The notes: generated by a model not told the origin, from the letters alone. Numbered from the stretch's first letter, positions 45,153-56,771 are shown. The stretch is 64,000 nucleotides of DNA from Eremomyces bilateralis CBS 781.70 (GCF_010015585.1 NW_022985069.1:62001-126000); one strand, 5' to 3'. Numbers and translations are program-made.

Positions 45153-47534
45153 TCAGAGCTGATCACAATAGCCCGGCTGCTTCTCCGTATTGCCGCTTAC
45201 CCAACTCTTCGCGGTCAGTACCGTCGTGTATACCATAACCGCTCCCCCAAAGACGATCAGGAATATGTCTATACCGCGCTGCCAAGTCTTAGTTGCCACG
45301 CCGCGGTAGTGTAGCATCGGCTGTCGGAAAAAAATGGTCAGCGAACCGGAGATGGTGTCGAAAGATACACGGGGACTTACCGGATAGATGTAGACAAGGG
45401 GAATACAGGCAAAGCTTCCCACGAGCGCCACGAACTTGTCGAGATCGTTCGCGCCAACCCAAGCAATCATAGCACACAAGACGACCATGCAGAAGCGGAA
45501 CACGTTCTTCTTCCACTTGATCCTCGGGTTGTATTTGCCCCTCGCCGTTTTGGGGAAGATATATTTGCTGGTGATCTCGATGGCCGGGAAGAATTGGAGG
45601 GGGGTGGACAGGAGGATGGCGAGGGAATAGATGAATTGGACACCGTTGACCAATTTATCATCCTGCGGCAGGTTGAGGATGACGACGGTCTGCGTCTTGC
45701 TGCCGTATGCGGCGTAGGACAGGGCACCCATCGAGGTGAAGATGACGGTGATGATGACCATGACGCCCCCCAACACCGGTGGAAATTTCTTCGGCTGGCG
45801 CATGCTCTCTTGAATGGGGATAATGAGTCCAATTCCCTCGAAGGTGAAGATTGCTGTCCCGATGAACAACGTCCAATCTCGCGGATTGAGGAGCTTAACA
45901 TCCGATATGCCCCCTTGGCCGACCAAGGTTATAACATCGTAGTAGTAGAGGTAGATCAAACCAAGCATAATAAAGAGGTCGGCTACCAACGCCAGCTTCT
46001 GAATATTGTTGATGTTCCGATATAGGCTCAGCGGGAGGAAAATGATCATCTGCATCAAGATCATGAATTTGATGTCGATGCGTGTTTTGCACTTCGAAAC
46101 TGCGAGGATGAATGCCTGGAGATTTTCGCTCGTGAAGACAATGTACGCGGACGAAAATCCAAGTTGGCTGATGATGAGCGAGAAATTTATTATCGTTTTC
46201 ATCCACTTGCCGAATAGCTTTTCGCCCATGCCACCGTAACTCGCCGGCACGGCGAGACGCGTGCCGACGAGCAGGAGGAAGCAGTAATAGCTCAGCGCGG
46301 AGACGACGAGCAGCACAAGGCTCGAGAAGAGCATCCCGCCGTTTAGGAACGCGCGAGGGAGGAAGAGGACGCCGGTACCGACGAAGCTCTTGAGAAGCAA
46401 TAGCGCGGCTGTCGACGGCGAGCCTCCGTGCTCGGGCTTCTCCTTTCGTTTCTTCCGGCGTCCGGGGGTAAGCAAGGCGCTATCTTCCCCATACTCGCGT
46501 GGCTCTTCTTCGCCTTCTTCGTACTCGTCCTCATAGGTTTCGCTGGTGAAGTACGCATCCGATTCGTCCTCCTCTTCTTCGAGTTCTTCTCCGGCAAAAT
46601 GCCCGTAGAGGCTCAGGAATTCGATGAAGTTGTCCGTGAAAACTTGCGGACGGGGTCTCCGTTGCTCGGTTACGACACTTCCATCGGGCCCGATGATACT
46701 CCGCTCCGGTGAAGGGGAGACAGCCTGCCGCCTGAGATGGTTACGACGAAATCCTCCCGGCTGTTTGATGGTTCCGATATCCAATATCTGTTCGTCTGGT
46801 CTTGGACGCGGCTCATGGAAGCTTCTGCTCCTCTTCGTTGAGCCTTGATGTTCCTGTTGCTCCGACCACCGGTAAATCTGCCGTGTCACATCTCCACCCT
46901 GGAGCTGTAAACTGGAGAATTCGTCTCGGTCGAGAGCCGGGCCCGTCGAGGTATCCGTGCCTAGGTCCGCAGAGCCTTCTCGTCCCCGGTGCGAGGAAGA
47001 ACCTTCGGCAGAGTTCGTGGCGAAATTTGAAACCGAATTTCGTCCCGAAGCGGTGACAAGATGTCGACGAATAACTTCCGGATCCTCAAACGGTGCTGGA
47101 CTGCTTCTGCCGTCAAAGGAACCATAATTGCTCCGAGGCACTCTTGAGTCCCCATTCAAGGGAACAGGTGAGAGAGCACGTATTGGCGGCGGTGTTCCGA
47201 ATCGAGGAGGGCTTTCTTTCGAGGCAGATTTAAACGCGGCTGCCAGGGCAGACTCTCCGGGGACACTACCAGGCGGTGATTTCGTACTGTCGAGGCCGGG
47301 GAGCGGTATGTTTGACTGTGAATTTTCGGCCGCGTTGGATTGGGTGAGAGCTGGAATCTGTCGTATTGACGGGCTCCCGGGAGCGTAGGGGGCAGGAGAG
47401 CCAACCTGAGGAGTGCCTGAGCGAGCGCTCTCCGGCGGCGATGCGGCTCGGACGCTACCGGTATGTGGAGTACTTGAAGATTCGGGAAGGGGCCGTAGTT
47501 CGGGAGAGCGCCCACGATGCGGAGACGAGAACAT
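45153..47534 (-). CDS. Vacuolar amino-acid transporter, AVT3/AVT4-like (AAAP family)
   Basis: Exports neutral amino acids from the vacuole in yeast relatives. Exon 1 is 47534-45381 and exon 2 is 45320-45153; the 60-nt intron (GTAAGT to CGACAG) splits VYIYP-PMLHYRG and is a stop-free multiple of three. 773 aa. The N-terminal ~375 residues are disordered Ser/Pro-rich and then acidic (ELEEEEDESDAYF). The AAAP core begins TAALLLLKSFVGTGVLFLPRAFLNGGMLF and contains SYGGMGEKLFG, QLGFSSAYIVFTSENLQ, GTAIFTFEGIGLIIPIQESM and SYAAYGSKTQTVVILNLP. The open frame extends upstream to 47780, but that part (ending before MFSSPHRGRS) looks like leader sequence, so the ATG at 47534 is used. Divergent from the VHC1-like gene. 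Confidence 0.9.
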   Translation of the reverse strand: MFSSPHRGRSPELRPLPESSSTPHTGSVRAASPPESARSGTPQVGSPAPYAPGSPSIRQIPALTQSNAAENSQSNIPLPGLDSTKSPPGSVPGESALAAAFKSASKESPPRFGTPPPIRALSPVPLNGDSRVPRSNYGSFDGRSSPAPFEDPEVIRRHLVTASGRNSVSNFATNSAEGSSSHRGREGSADLGTDTSTGPALDRDEFSSLQLQGGDVTRQIYRWSEQQEHQGSTKRSRSFHEPRPRPDEQILDIGTIKQPGGFRRNHLRRQAVSPSPERSIIGPDGSVVTEQRRPRPQVFTDNFIEFLSLYGHFAGEELEEEEDESDAYFTSETYEDEYEEGEEEPREYGEDSALLTPGRRKKRKEKPEHGGSPSTAALLLLKSFVGTGVLFLPRAFLNGGMLFSSLVLLVVSALSYYCFLLLVGTRLAVPASYGGMGEKLFGKWMKTIINFSLIISQLGFSSAYIVFTSENLQAFILAVSKCKTRIDIKFMILMQMIIFLPLSLYRNINNIQKLALVADLFIMLGLIYLYYYDVITLVGQGGISDVKLLNPRDWTLFIGTAIFTFEGIGLIIPIQESMRQPKKFPPVLGGVMVIITVIFTSMGALSYAAYGSKTQTVVILNLPQDDKLVNGVQFIYSLAILLSTPLQFFPAIEITSKYIFPKTARGKYNPRIKWKKNVFRFCMVVLCAMIAWVGANDLDKFVALVGSFACIPLVYIYPVSPRVSFDTISGSLTIFFRQPMLHYRGVATKTWQRGIDIFLIVFGGAVMVYTTVLTAKSWVSGNTEKQPGYCDQL

Positions 47535-48255
47535 GATGGTGACTACCGGTTGTCGAGTATAGCAGGATATAGGAGCAGAAGTAGAGGACCGAGTCGACTG
47601 GAATAGTTCGATGTATCCTCCCTGGCTTTGGAATCTGTTCCAATACGGTGTTTGGCACGGGAGATGCGTAGGATTTGTATGACTACCGGTAATTGCAGCC
47701 CAGCCGAGCTCGAGACGGGTTAGAAGGAGGAGATGGAGGTGACCAATGTACAGCCAATTCTTCGTCCTCCGGAGTTCCAATAATACAAAGAATCACTCTA
47801 TGAGTCTATTGAGGATTGAAATACTGCAAGAAAATGTTGAAAAAGGGAATCCAAGAGAATATCAAGGTCTTAAATGGTAGAAGAAAGAAGGTAGCACTGG
47901 GGAAGAGTGGCTGTTCGGAGCTTGTGACCTGGGCACCTGGTGGCTGGTTGTGCAATGCAGTCAGACGGCACGGAATCAAGGATTAGATATCGAGATGCGT
48001 GGACCCTGCAACTGTTAAGGTACATTCAAGCCTCACCCGCCCTCTCACGTCTATTTACACGCAGATAAAATCGCTCAACGTCCAATTTCTCGAGAAACTC
48101 AGCTCCGTACATTAAAAATGCTTTGAATCGAATCGCAACATCTGTGAACCTGCGGCCAAGGACGTGTGCTCTCTCTCTGGGTGATGCAGCAAGAGGAGCC
48201 CGCCGTTTTGTCTTCGTGCCATCATTACATCACTGATCACATCCCTTAGCCATCC
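47535..48255. promoter_or_regulatory. Shared divergent promoter of two transporter genes
   Basis: 721 bp between the start codons of the AVT3/4-like gene (minus) and the VHC1-like gene (plus). Both promoters and leaders must lie here. An open minus frame continues into it from the AVT gene. No repeat seen. Confidence 0.45.
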
Positions 48256-51200
48256 ATGTCGGAGGGCCAATCTGGGCTGCAAGCACGGCGCAGGCCACAG
48301 GCGATAAACCGTTCTCATTCCAATTTTGCTACTCGAAGTGCTCTTGATGATGCTGCGCGCCTGGAACGGAGGAACTCTGCGATACCTGAGACTCCATCTA
48401 CGCAAAATGAGGACGAAGAACCGGACTTGGCGGTCGAGGATTCAAACCCGCAGGTCCCCCATTTAGTCGTGGAAGACGGAGGACCAGCACATCTTGAGGA
48501 TGTCGGGGAGGGTCACGAGTACGCCGAAGATGGGGACCTAGCAGACCAAGGTCAGTGGCGGTCCCTTTTGGCAGCGTTGGTGATGCCGTTCAGAAAGAGC
48601 AAGGAAACGGGCAAGGCGCAGTCATTCATGTCCACCGGCCCCTCTTCCATCGTACAATTGCAACGTCAAGCGAAAACGAAAAGGCTACCAAAGCCCAGGG
48701 TCGGTGCCCTGCCGCGCCCAGTGGGAGGCTCCGATAAGCTAGGCACCTTTGCTGGAGTTTTCGTGCCAACGATGCTCAATGTCCTGAGCATCCTGATGTT
48801 CCTGAGATTCGGTTTTATCCTCGGCCAAACCGGGTTCTTGGGCACGATTGGCATGCTCGTGATCTGCTATGCAGTCAACCTGCTGACCACGATGTCGTTA
48901 AGCGCCATCGCAACCAATGGAACCGTGAGAGGCGGGGGCACCTACTACCTGATCTCTCGAAGTTTGGGGCCCGAGTTTGGGGGGAGCATCGGCATTGTGT
49001 TCTACCTTGGCATGATCCTAAACACGGGGATGAATGCCGTCGGTTTGATCGACATTCTCAAAGAGAACTTCGGAACGAAGACCGGAAACTGGAGCCATTG
49101 GATGTCCGAAGGATTCTGGTGGCAGTACCTCTGGGGAAGTATGGTGCTTCTCGTTTGTACCACTATCTGTCTTGCTGGGAGCGGCTTGTTTGCAAGAGCA
49201 TCAAATGGGCTGTGGATCATTTTGGTCGTAGCAACCATTAGCATTCCCATTTCTACTCTCTTCGTCTCGCCGTTTGAGGACCCCGAAGCTGGCATTCGTT
49301 ATACCGGGTTGAGTTGGCGGACGTTTGAGCAAAATCTGCTGCCGCAGTTCACTCGAGGTGCTGCTGGAAGTGAAATGAAGGGCAAAGAGACTTGGAAAGA
49401 TGTGTTTGGGATTCTGTTTCCGGCTACAGGAGGCATCTTCGCTGGAGCCAGCATGTCAGGGGATTTGAAGCATCCGAGCAAGGCCATCCCGAAAGGCACA
49501 CTCCATGGACTTTTCTTCACCTTCATCCTTTATGCCCTGGTGATCCTTTCCTTAGCATTTACCGTCACCCGTGATTCTCTTTACGCCAATTCGAATGTTA
49601 TTGCGGAAGTGAATGGGTCCGGCACTCTGATCTTGATGGGCGAAGTTGCATCATCTTTCTTCAGCGCATTAATGGGTCTCATTGGCGCCGCAAAACTCCT
49701 TCAGGCGCTTGCGAGAGATAATTTGGTTCCTGGACTGCATATCTTTGGCCAAGGCACACAAAAGAAGGACGAGCCGACGTTTGCTATTTTCCTGAGCTAT
49801 GTTATTGCGCAGCTCACCATGCTCTTTGACCTCAATCAGATTGCTTCTCTGACAACAATGGCTTATCTCCTAACATTCCTTGTCATGAATCTGGCCTGCT
49901 TCTTGCTCAAGATAAGGTATGTTCCCTGCCCGGCCCCTATTCCGTTCCTGCTTCTTACCTGCCACAGCTCTGCGCCAAACTTCCGGCCATCCTTCCACTA
50001 CTTCAATTGGGAAACTGCCGCTCTAGGCACCGTTGCCAGCGCCGTAACCATGTTCTTTGTGGACGGCTTCTACGCTTCGGGTATCATCGGGCTCCTTGCC
50101 CTCGTGTTTCTCGTCATCCATTACGCATCCAACCCGAAACCATGGGGCGATGTGAGCCAGAGCCTAATCTACCACCAAGTTCGAAAGTACCTGTTGCGGC
50201 TACGCGAAGAGCATGTCAAGTTTTGGAGGCCGCAAATCCTACTACTTGTAAACGACCCTCGTCGACAGTACAAGTTGATCCAATTCTGCAATTCCTTGAA
50301 GAAGGGTGGCTTATACATCCTTGGTCACGTTATTGTGACGAACGACTTCAGCTCTGCAGTCCCTGAGGCTAAAAAGCAACAGGCCACGTGGACGAAATAC
50401 ATTGACTTCTCGAAGATCAAGGCGTTTGTCAACATTGCTATCAATCCAATGTTTGAATGGGGAGTTCGCAACCTTGTCCTGAGCGCTGGTCTGGGAGGGA
50501 TGCGTCCAAATGTCGTGGTCATGGGATTCATCAACACCAATGACTTTCAGAAACAGCTGATAGATATTCCCTCTCCAAATCCTTTAACCTCCGCATCGAC
50601 TAGGGAACAAGAGCGACTCACTCCACCGAATAGGAAGGCAAGCGTGGACAGGTTCGGGGAAAGCCTACCGACCGATGCAAACAGACTTGAAGGCGCAGTT
50701 AGCGCACGCAGTTATGTCACGATTCTGGAAGATCTTCTCCTTCAAGTCCGGATCAATGTGGCCATCGGTAAGGGCTTCTCAGACCTGGAGCTGCCTGCGC
50801 CTAAGCCAGATCGGTGGGACGATTCCTTGCGAATGCTCAAACTTAGGAAAGAGCCAAAAATCCAAAATACGAAGCAGTTCATCGATCTCTGGCCGATCCA
50901 GATGTCGGCAGAAATTGCCTCCGCGGGAAAGGGGAGGAAGAAGCATTTGACCACCACGAATTTCGATACCTATACCTTGATTCTTCAACTCGGCTGCATT
51001 CTGCATACTGTGCCCTCATGGAAACGGGCATACAAGCTGCGTATCGCCGTGTTCGTCGAGTACGAGTCCGATGTTGAAGAAGAGCGAAGACGTGTAACAG
51101 ACCTTCTAACTAACCTTCGGATGGAAGCCACAGTTCTCGTCTTTTGGCTCGCATGTGGCTCGTTAAACACCTATGAAGTCATTGTCAACGGGAAAACCGA

Positions 51201-52329
51201 CATTCCTTCCGAGCAGCTTGCAGCCGTTAATGGCGTTCTCCATGACGAAGACTGGTGGCAGGAGCTTCGCCAAGTGCGATTACGGCGCGAGTCGGGGCAC
51301 ATCACGCCCAGCGAAGAGCTCGCGGAGATGGAAGGCCTCCTCCGCGGTGTAGGGACCAATTGGCCTGGCTCATCATTTCAACACAGCAGAGATCCATTGG
51401 TGTCGTCTGGGGTCTCTGGACTCCGAAATAGACTTCAGAAGAGACGGCGCGCGTCAATGAGCGAGATGAGCAGGCTAGGAGTGACCATGGGCATGCAGAC
51501 CCATCGACTCGACCCGAATCTTATGAATGACAGTTCCAGCGAATGCTCCACCTCCGGGTCGAGTGATGACGATGGGTTGTCCGACTCAGACGTGGCGGCG
51601 AGCGAGAATGGCATAGAAGACAGTAGAGAGTTGCCACGGATTTCTGGTTCCCGACGGAACACGGTTGGCGGGTTCGGCTCGGTGCGCTACGATACTACAG
51701 CTGCAAGGCCATCAATCCCATCTGCATCTGGATCCACTGGCCTAGGGAGGAGAGGGTCGGATATTGCTGTCCATCCATCCGCGATCAAACCCGAAGGCCC
51801 CCCTCGTCCAGCCGATCCAGAAAGTCTTATAGACACGTTTGAGTCCCCCAACACTTCGACCGTGGATGAACGAGTTGCAACGGCTGCGTCGTTCCCCAAG
51901 TCTCCTGTAGCAAGGCCAGACCCCGTACAAGCACCAGGACCCAGCATCGCGTTCATCGACCTTCCACAACCCGATCACGGGGAGCGCACAACGCAGCGAG
52001 ACGGACCTTATGGCAAGAGAGACCGGTCTAAGTCACACGGCAAAACCTCGATATATAGTCGTGACTTGGCCCTGACTATGCAATCGCTTCCCATCAGCTT
52101 TAACGATCTGCCCTGTCGAGCGCAGCATATGATCTTGAACGAGTTGATGCGGTCTCAGAGCGCGGACACGGCGGTCATATTTACCACCTTGCCCAGCCCG
52201 GTTGCAGGGACGGGGGAGAATGAGGAAGCGAGCATCACGTATTTGAGAGACTTGGAGGTGTTGTGCGAGGGATGTCCACCGGTATTGATGGTGCATAGTA
52301 ACAGTATGACGGTGACGACGAATTTATAG
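48256..52329 (+). CDS. VHC1: Cation-chloride cotransporter (SLC12 family), VHC1-like
   Basis: In yeast the sole family member Vhc1 moves K+ and Cl- at the vacuole membrane. Exon 1 is 48256-49916, a 51-nt intron (GTATGT to CCACAG), exon 2 49968-52329; 1340 aa. The intron is a stop-free multiple of three, but splicing restores the family sequence KISSAPNFRPSFHYFNWETA. The membrane core starts KLGTFAGVFVPTMLNVLSILMFLRFGFILGQ and includes ATNGTVRGGGTYYLISRSLGPEFGGSIG and FGILFPATGGIFAGASMSGDLKHPSKAIPKGT. The long C-terminal cytosolic domain (QILLLVNDPRRQYKLIQFCNSLKKGGLY; RIAVFVEYESDVEEERRRV) ends with a Ser-rich acidic region and a conserved tail (FNDLPCRAQHMILNELM). Confidence 0.95.
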   Translation: MSEGQSGLQARRRPQAINRSHSNFATRSALDDAARLERRNSAIPETPSTQNEDEEPDLAVEDSNPQVPHLVVEDGGPAHLEDVGEGHEYAEDGDLADQGQWRSLLAALVMPFRKSKETGKAQSFMSTGPSSIVQLQRQAKTKRLPKPRVGALPRPVGGSDKLGTFAGVFVPTMLNVLSILMFLRFGFILGQTGFLGTIGMLVICYAVNLLTTMSLSAIATNGTVRGGGTYYLISRSLGPEFGGSIGIVFYLGMILNTGMNAVGLIDILKENFGTKTGNWSHWMSEGFWWQYLWGSMVLLVCTTICLAGSGLFARASNGLWIILVVATISIPISTLFVSPFEDPEAGIRYTGLSWRTFEQNLLPQFTRGAAGSEMKGKETWKDVFGILFPATGGIFAGASMSGDLKHPSKAIPKGTLHGLFFTFILYALVILSLAFTVTRDSLYANSNVIAEVNGSGTLILMGEVASSFFSALMGLIGAAKLLQALARDNLVPGLHIFGQGTQKKDEPTFAIFLSYVIAQLTMLFDLNQIASLTTMAYLLTFLVMNLACFLLKIRYVPCPAPIPFLLLTCHSSAPNFRPSFHYFNWETAALGTVASAVTMFFVDGFYASGIIGLLALVFLVIHYASNPKPWGDVSQSLIYHQVRKYLLRLREEHVKFWRPQILLLVNDPRRQYKLIQFCNSLKKGGLYILGHVIVTNDFSSAVPEAKKQQATWTKYIDFSKIKAFVNIAINPMFEWGVRNLVLSAGLGGMRPNVVVMGFINTNDFQKQLIDIPSPNPLTSASTREQERLTPPNRKASVDRFGESLPTDANRLEGAVSARSYVTILEDLLLQVRINVAIGKGFSDLELPAPKPDRWDDSLRMLKLRKEPKIQNTKQFIDLWPIQMSAEIASAGKGRKKHLTTTNFDTYTLILQLGCILHTVPSWKRAYKLRIAVFVEYESDVEEERRRVTDLLTNLRMEATVLVFWLACGSLNTYEVIVNGKTDIPSEQLAAVNGVLHDEDWWQELRQVRLRRESGHITPSEELAEMEGLLRGVGTNWPGSSFQHSRDPLVSSGVSGLRNRLQKRRRASMSEMSRLGVTMGMQTHRLDPNLMNDSSSECSTSGSSDDDGLSDSDVAASENGIEDSRELPRISGSRRNTVGGFGSVRYDTTAARPSIPSASGSTGLGRRGSDIAVHPSAIKPEGPPRPADPESLIDTFESPNTSTVDERVATAASFPKSPVARPDPVQAPGPSIAFIDLPQPDHGERTTQRDGPYGKRDRSKSHGKTSIYSRDLALTMQSLPISFNDLPCRAQHMILNELMRSQSADTAVIFTTLPSPVAGTGENEEASITYLRDLEVLCEGCPPVLMVHSNSMTVTTNL

Positions 52330-52394
52330 ACAGGGACAGAACTAACTCGGCATTTGGAACAATGGAATTCATACGCAGCAGACTTTTGGCTTGT

Positions 52395-53977
52395 TCATTC
52401 GCTCTCCTCGGAACTTTGGGTATCATCCTCCTCTATCCCTCCCCACTCCTCTTTGTCCTCAACCTCCTCGTCCGGCTTGCCAGTCATCACAAAAGCCTTG
52501 AGGCAAGTGATGCGGTGGTTGGTTTCATAGCTTTCCAGGAATGTCCCAATCTCCCGCTCTGGTTGAGACGCATCCTCGGATCCGCTTGTGCCAGGTGATT
52601 CGCTTGGCTCCGATAGGTCCGTCTTTGAAATTAAACACACCCGAATCGTTCCATCGCTGCTACCGGTAACCAGAATCAGATCCTCACTCGGTTTTCCCTG
52701 CCCGGGTACCTCGAGAATTTGGAAGTCCTTGATTCGTCCACTGATCGCCATGGAGTCCCCACCTACAACCCCGATTAGGTCGCAACTAGGGAGGTCGGAA
52801 GAAGACGTCTTCTTCTCTGCAACATGTTCTTCGGGGACCGACTTCGCTTCTCCGTTGCTAGCAGAATCCGTGGGCTCATCAGGAGACGCTGTCGAGTATA
52901 AAATAACTCGGCCGTCCTCAGTTGACACAGCAAGCACCTTTCCAAACGACTCCGGGAGATATTGGATTTGGTGGATTTTGGTGATTGGCGTGGGCAAAAT
53001 CCGTGCTTTGGGTTTACAGTCCTTTTGATTGTCAGCACTACATCTCATGGAAGGCAACTCTCGTTCATACGCACCATGCCAAAGGTAACGACGCCTCTCT
53101 CAAAGCACACCGCAAATTCTTCGCCTTCCTCATCCCAGACTAGCCTCCTACATTCCCCCCTCCCATGCTTCCCCTCGCCGGCCTGCTGCAACACTGCTCT
53201 GTCGAAGGTCAATACGCCTGCCTTCTTCCCCGTGACTAGATTCCACAATCGCATAGATTTCTCGCCCTTGCTCACAGTCAACATGAGCTTATTGCTCGGA
53301 TGCACTGCGAAGTCGTTCACTCCTGCGGGCACCTCGCCCGGTCCTGCCGTATCACCACTGGGGCGCCCGACGATCTTCGGAACCGGGACTTTAATCGTCG
53401 ATAGGACCGTCCAATCCCTCGTTCGCGTCACCGCGACCGTGCTGTCTTCGCCAGCCGATAGCAGCTTGGAGCGCGTCGGGAAATGAAGGGCGGTAATGCT
53501 CGAGGCGTGATGGAGGAGGCTGCCGACTTCGCGATTCTTCGGGTTCTCGGACAGGGTGGCGCCATTGATCGACGGGAGCTGGGGCTTGAGGGTCGACGGA
53601 GGGGCGTTGGAGAGCTGGTAGATGTTGATGCGCTCGTCGGTGCTGCCAGTGGCTAGCAGGCGCTTCTGCGTCTGGTTCTCGGAGGGGGGAGGGGCTGGTG
53701 ATAGAGCGAGACAGCGGAGGGCGGAGGAGTGGGCGTGGAACAGGAAGCTGTCTGAGAAGAAGACTTTCGTGGTTTCGGAGTCTCCATCGGTCGGAGTCTC
53801 ATCCTCAATCTGAGACGCCAGGGGAATTTGTGCAACCACTCCGTGCAGAACTCGATTGTATGAACCAGTGATGATCTGAATGGATGTAAATCCTCCAGTG
53901 CTCAAGACGGAGCGGGCAACCTTTGCATTTGGAGCCTTCGTTGCGGCATCCCCAACTTCACGCTTTCTTTTCGGCAT
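52395..53977 (-). CDS. MAK11: WD40 ribosome-biogenesis protein MAK11 (PAK1IP1 family)
   Basis: Nucleolar/nuclear factor needed for 60S subunit assembly, involved in Rlp24 recruitment in yeast. Exon 1 is 53977-53075, 53-nt intron (GTGCGT, branch GCTGAC, acceptor AAAAG), exon 2 53021-52395; 509 aa. The basic N-terminus MPKRKRE is a likely nuclear signal. WD repeats: ITGSYNRVLHGV, FHAHSSALRCLALSP, LATGSTDERINIYQL, HHASSITALHFPTRSKLLSAGEDSTVAV, NDFAVHPSNKLMLTVSKGEKSMRLWNL, RLVWDEEGEEFAVCF. After the splice comes HQIQYLPESFGKVLAVSTEDGRVILY and VTGSSDGTIRVCL. It ends in an acidic tail. The fifth repeat with MRLWNLVTGKKAG is typical of this family. Tail-to-tail with VHC1-like, 65 bp apart. Confidence 0.9.
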
Positions 53978-54327
53978 GATTTGGTATTCAAGTATCCTAA
54001 ATAGATGTTTTGAAGGATTGATACCTGTATGATACCGGGTCGAGCAAAAACAATCGAGAATTTGGATCGATCGGTGGAGGAGGTGAAATTTTCGACAGGG
54101 ATCATGGATGTAATAACTGACAGGGGTATATCATCGTTCCTGCCCTGTGCGTGCTCACTGCTGCCTGTTCAGCGGTTCTCTGATCCGGATCCGCCGGCCT
54201 CCGAGTTCTAATATTGGTATTTCCATCCAAACTTAGTAGCTGATTCAGATCACGAAAGCGAACGCTGCCGCGTTCATTGCATCGCTAGTATAAATGCTAT
54301 AATCTCTCAAAGGAATGTTGTGCAGCC
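53978..54327. promoter_or_regulatory. Divergent promoter, MAK11 / Zn2Cys6 gene
   Basis: 350 bp between the two start codons. Both promoters lie here. No clear TATA box or other motif was picked out. Confidence 0.4.
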
Positions 54328-56771
54328 ATGCCCTCAGAATCCACCAATGCTTCGCCCATTGGAGGAACTTTGCAGCGAGCTGTAAGCATTGCCACAATCT
54401 ATTCCCCCAGCCAACTCCTAACCATGACGCAGTGCGATAATTGCAAAAACCGAAAGGTCTGTTCGATTCGGGCCTCCTGAGCGACGTGAATTATTCCTGA
54501 TATCCTTTCTGGTCAGGTCCGCTGTGATAAGGCGTTGCCATGCTCGAACTGCAAAGCGTCAGGCACCGAATGTCGAACGACGGTCGAGCAAAGAGAACCG
54601 CGACAGCGGATTCTCATATCCGCTCACTAGTAAATACCGTCCCTTGGCCGATTCTAACGTTTGATCCTGATTATGTGTGCAGTGAGAAAAAGATCGACTC
54701 CCTGGAAGAGAAGCTAAACCGCATCGAGGGGCTCCTTCAATCACTCGTTGATTCATCAAGTACCCGGAAGTCAAATAAGTCGCAAGCGGGAACGGGATAC
54801 TTGACTCCAACACAGTCGAGCTCAAACCTGACCCCAAATGCCCAACCGTCTCCTGAAAAGCCCGTCGAATACGGTGGACAGCTCTCCGTCAACGCGAACT
54901 CAATAATCGCGCAGAATTTCCTCAAAGATGCAGTTGCAAGCAGTCCCTACACCTCCCAGAATCCGGAGATGACTGCGGCACTTTACAATCTCCAGCAAAT
55001 CGTTGAACGACAGAGACAGCCCCAAATCCGACCGTTTCTCGGCAAAATCGCCAACGTTGGCATCAGTCGCGAGGAGCTTCCTCCTATTGACCTCGTCTTA
55101 GAAATTCTCAGAAGACTCCAAAGTATGATAATCGGGCAATGCTTAGAGGCATATACTGACCTTAGGAACAATAGGGACCCTCAGTTTCGCTTTTTTGTGC
55201 TGCTTCCCTCACATGTCAATTCCCGTGTTCGTCGAAAAATGCAAGGCGGTGTACTTCGACCCGTTCATGGTCGATGTAGCAACATCTGTCATTGTTCACG
55301 GAGGTCTAGCGTATCTTTGCAAAGAGCAAGCATGGATGACCAATGACCCAATAGAGAAGGAAACATTTGAGAAGTGTATTACGCAATTTCGCGCCAATTT
55401 CCAAAAGAGCCTGAATGAGATGCCGTTGAATATGCCCGCCACTGGAGAATATATTGACGCATTGCTTATCGCAGTAAGTCATCCGTTTTAAATACTTGCG
55501 GAACGGCTCCGATAACCATCTACAGAGTTCGGATTCTATGGAAAACGGACGGGTTAACCAAACCTGGACGTATAACTCTGCCGCTGTTCGACTATGCATG
55601 ATGCTGGGCTACCACCGTGCTTCCACCATGACGGACGACTCAATCGAGGTGCGAGCCACGAAACATATCGCCTTTTGGTCGGCCTACATCACGGACAAAT
55701 CGTTATCACTTCGCCTCGGGCGACCTCCTGCTATTCAGGACTTTGACGTAGATATTACCCCTCCAGTTCGGTTCGGCATCCCTGAGAAGGACATTTGGAT
55801 AGATAAGATCGGCTTTTGGGTAAAGATGTCAAATATAGAAGGGCGCGTCTATGAAGAATTGTACAGCCCTCGAGCTTTGAAACAAAGCACCGACAGGCGG
55901 ATAGGTACCGCTGTCCAACTTGCGCAAGATCTTGAGCAAGTAGGACTCGAGGCCACTACCGTAAGCGCTATCTGGATGGCCCTGCCATCTCGATTTGCCT
56001 GTTACTTACTGCTTTACAGATAGAAAAGTCCAGCAGCGAGGGACCGGACTTTATCAAACTCTTGCTATCGTCGACGGTGGTCTCCAGACATATAGTAAGA
56101 ACTCTCATCTTTTATGCTATTCCAGGAGACAGCCGGGGGTTCGTCAATAAGGAATGTCTGGAGTCAGCGCGAAGCACACTTGCTTCTCATAATGCGATCT
56201 CCGAGAAACACAAACATGAAGACGTGTGGTCGACTTACCTCAACTTGTAAGCGAATCAATTTTGTACACTCTCATACGGACTACTAACTTCGGCAGTGCA
56301 ATTATCAATGCGCCATTGACGCCGTTCATCGTTGTTTTCTGCCACAGCATAGCCTTCTCGGATGAGCACGACTTGGCATTGCTCCATGGCTTCGTCAATT
56401 CCTTCGGTTCTGCCGTGCAGAAAACCGAAGTCTGCGCCAAACTCCACAAGCTCTGTTCCGTCCTTCACCACGTCGCGAAAACGTACGTGGAGGCAAAGAA
56501 GGCAGGGAGCGGGGCTCTGGTGCAGCAGCAAATGAGTGGTGGTGTAGGCGCAGAGCAGACCAACAACCAATGGGGAATCGATCAGTTCGACCGCTATTTG
56601 AACGCGCTAGAACTAACGCCAGGCTTCATCGGCAATGCGACATGGCCCAATGGTCCCGTCACAGGACCAGACCAGCGGATGAGCATGACTAGCAATCCCG
56701 AGAACCAGGTGATCATGAATCTGTTGGAGGATGATTTGTCTTACCTTGACATGGATACATACTTCGGGTAG
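54328..56771 (+). CDS. Zn2Cys6 transcription factor, eight exons
   Basis: Nuclear regulator. Exons: 54328-54381, 54433-54456, 54517-54629, 54683-55122, 55175-55473, 55526-55960, 56020-56246, 56297-56771; 688 aa. The zinc cluster C19-x2-C22-x6-C29-x5-C35-x2-C38-x6-C45 is built from three exons, the second only 24 nt long (CDNCKNRK). A coiled-coil dimerisation stretch follows (KKIDSLEEKLNRIEGLLQSLV). The fungal_trans domain has YFDPFMVDVATSVIVHGGLAYLC, TYNSAAVRLCMMLGYHRAST, KHIAFWSAYITDKSLSLRLGRPPAIQDFDVDI. The C-terminus ends in an acidic motif LLEDDLSYLDMDTYFG, a plausible activation domain. All splice phases close, with branch sites such as CTAAC and CTGAC. Target genes unknown; an NmrA-like gene lies 3 kb downstream. 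Confidence 0.92.
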
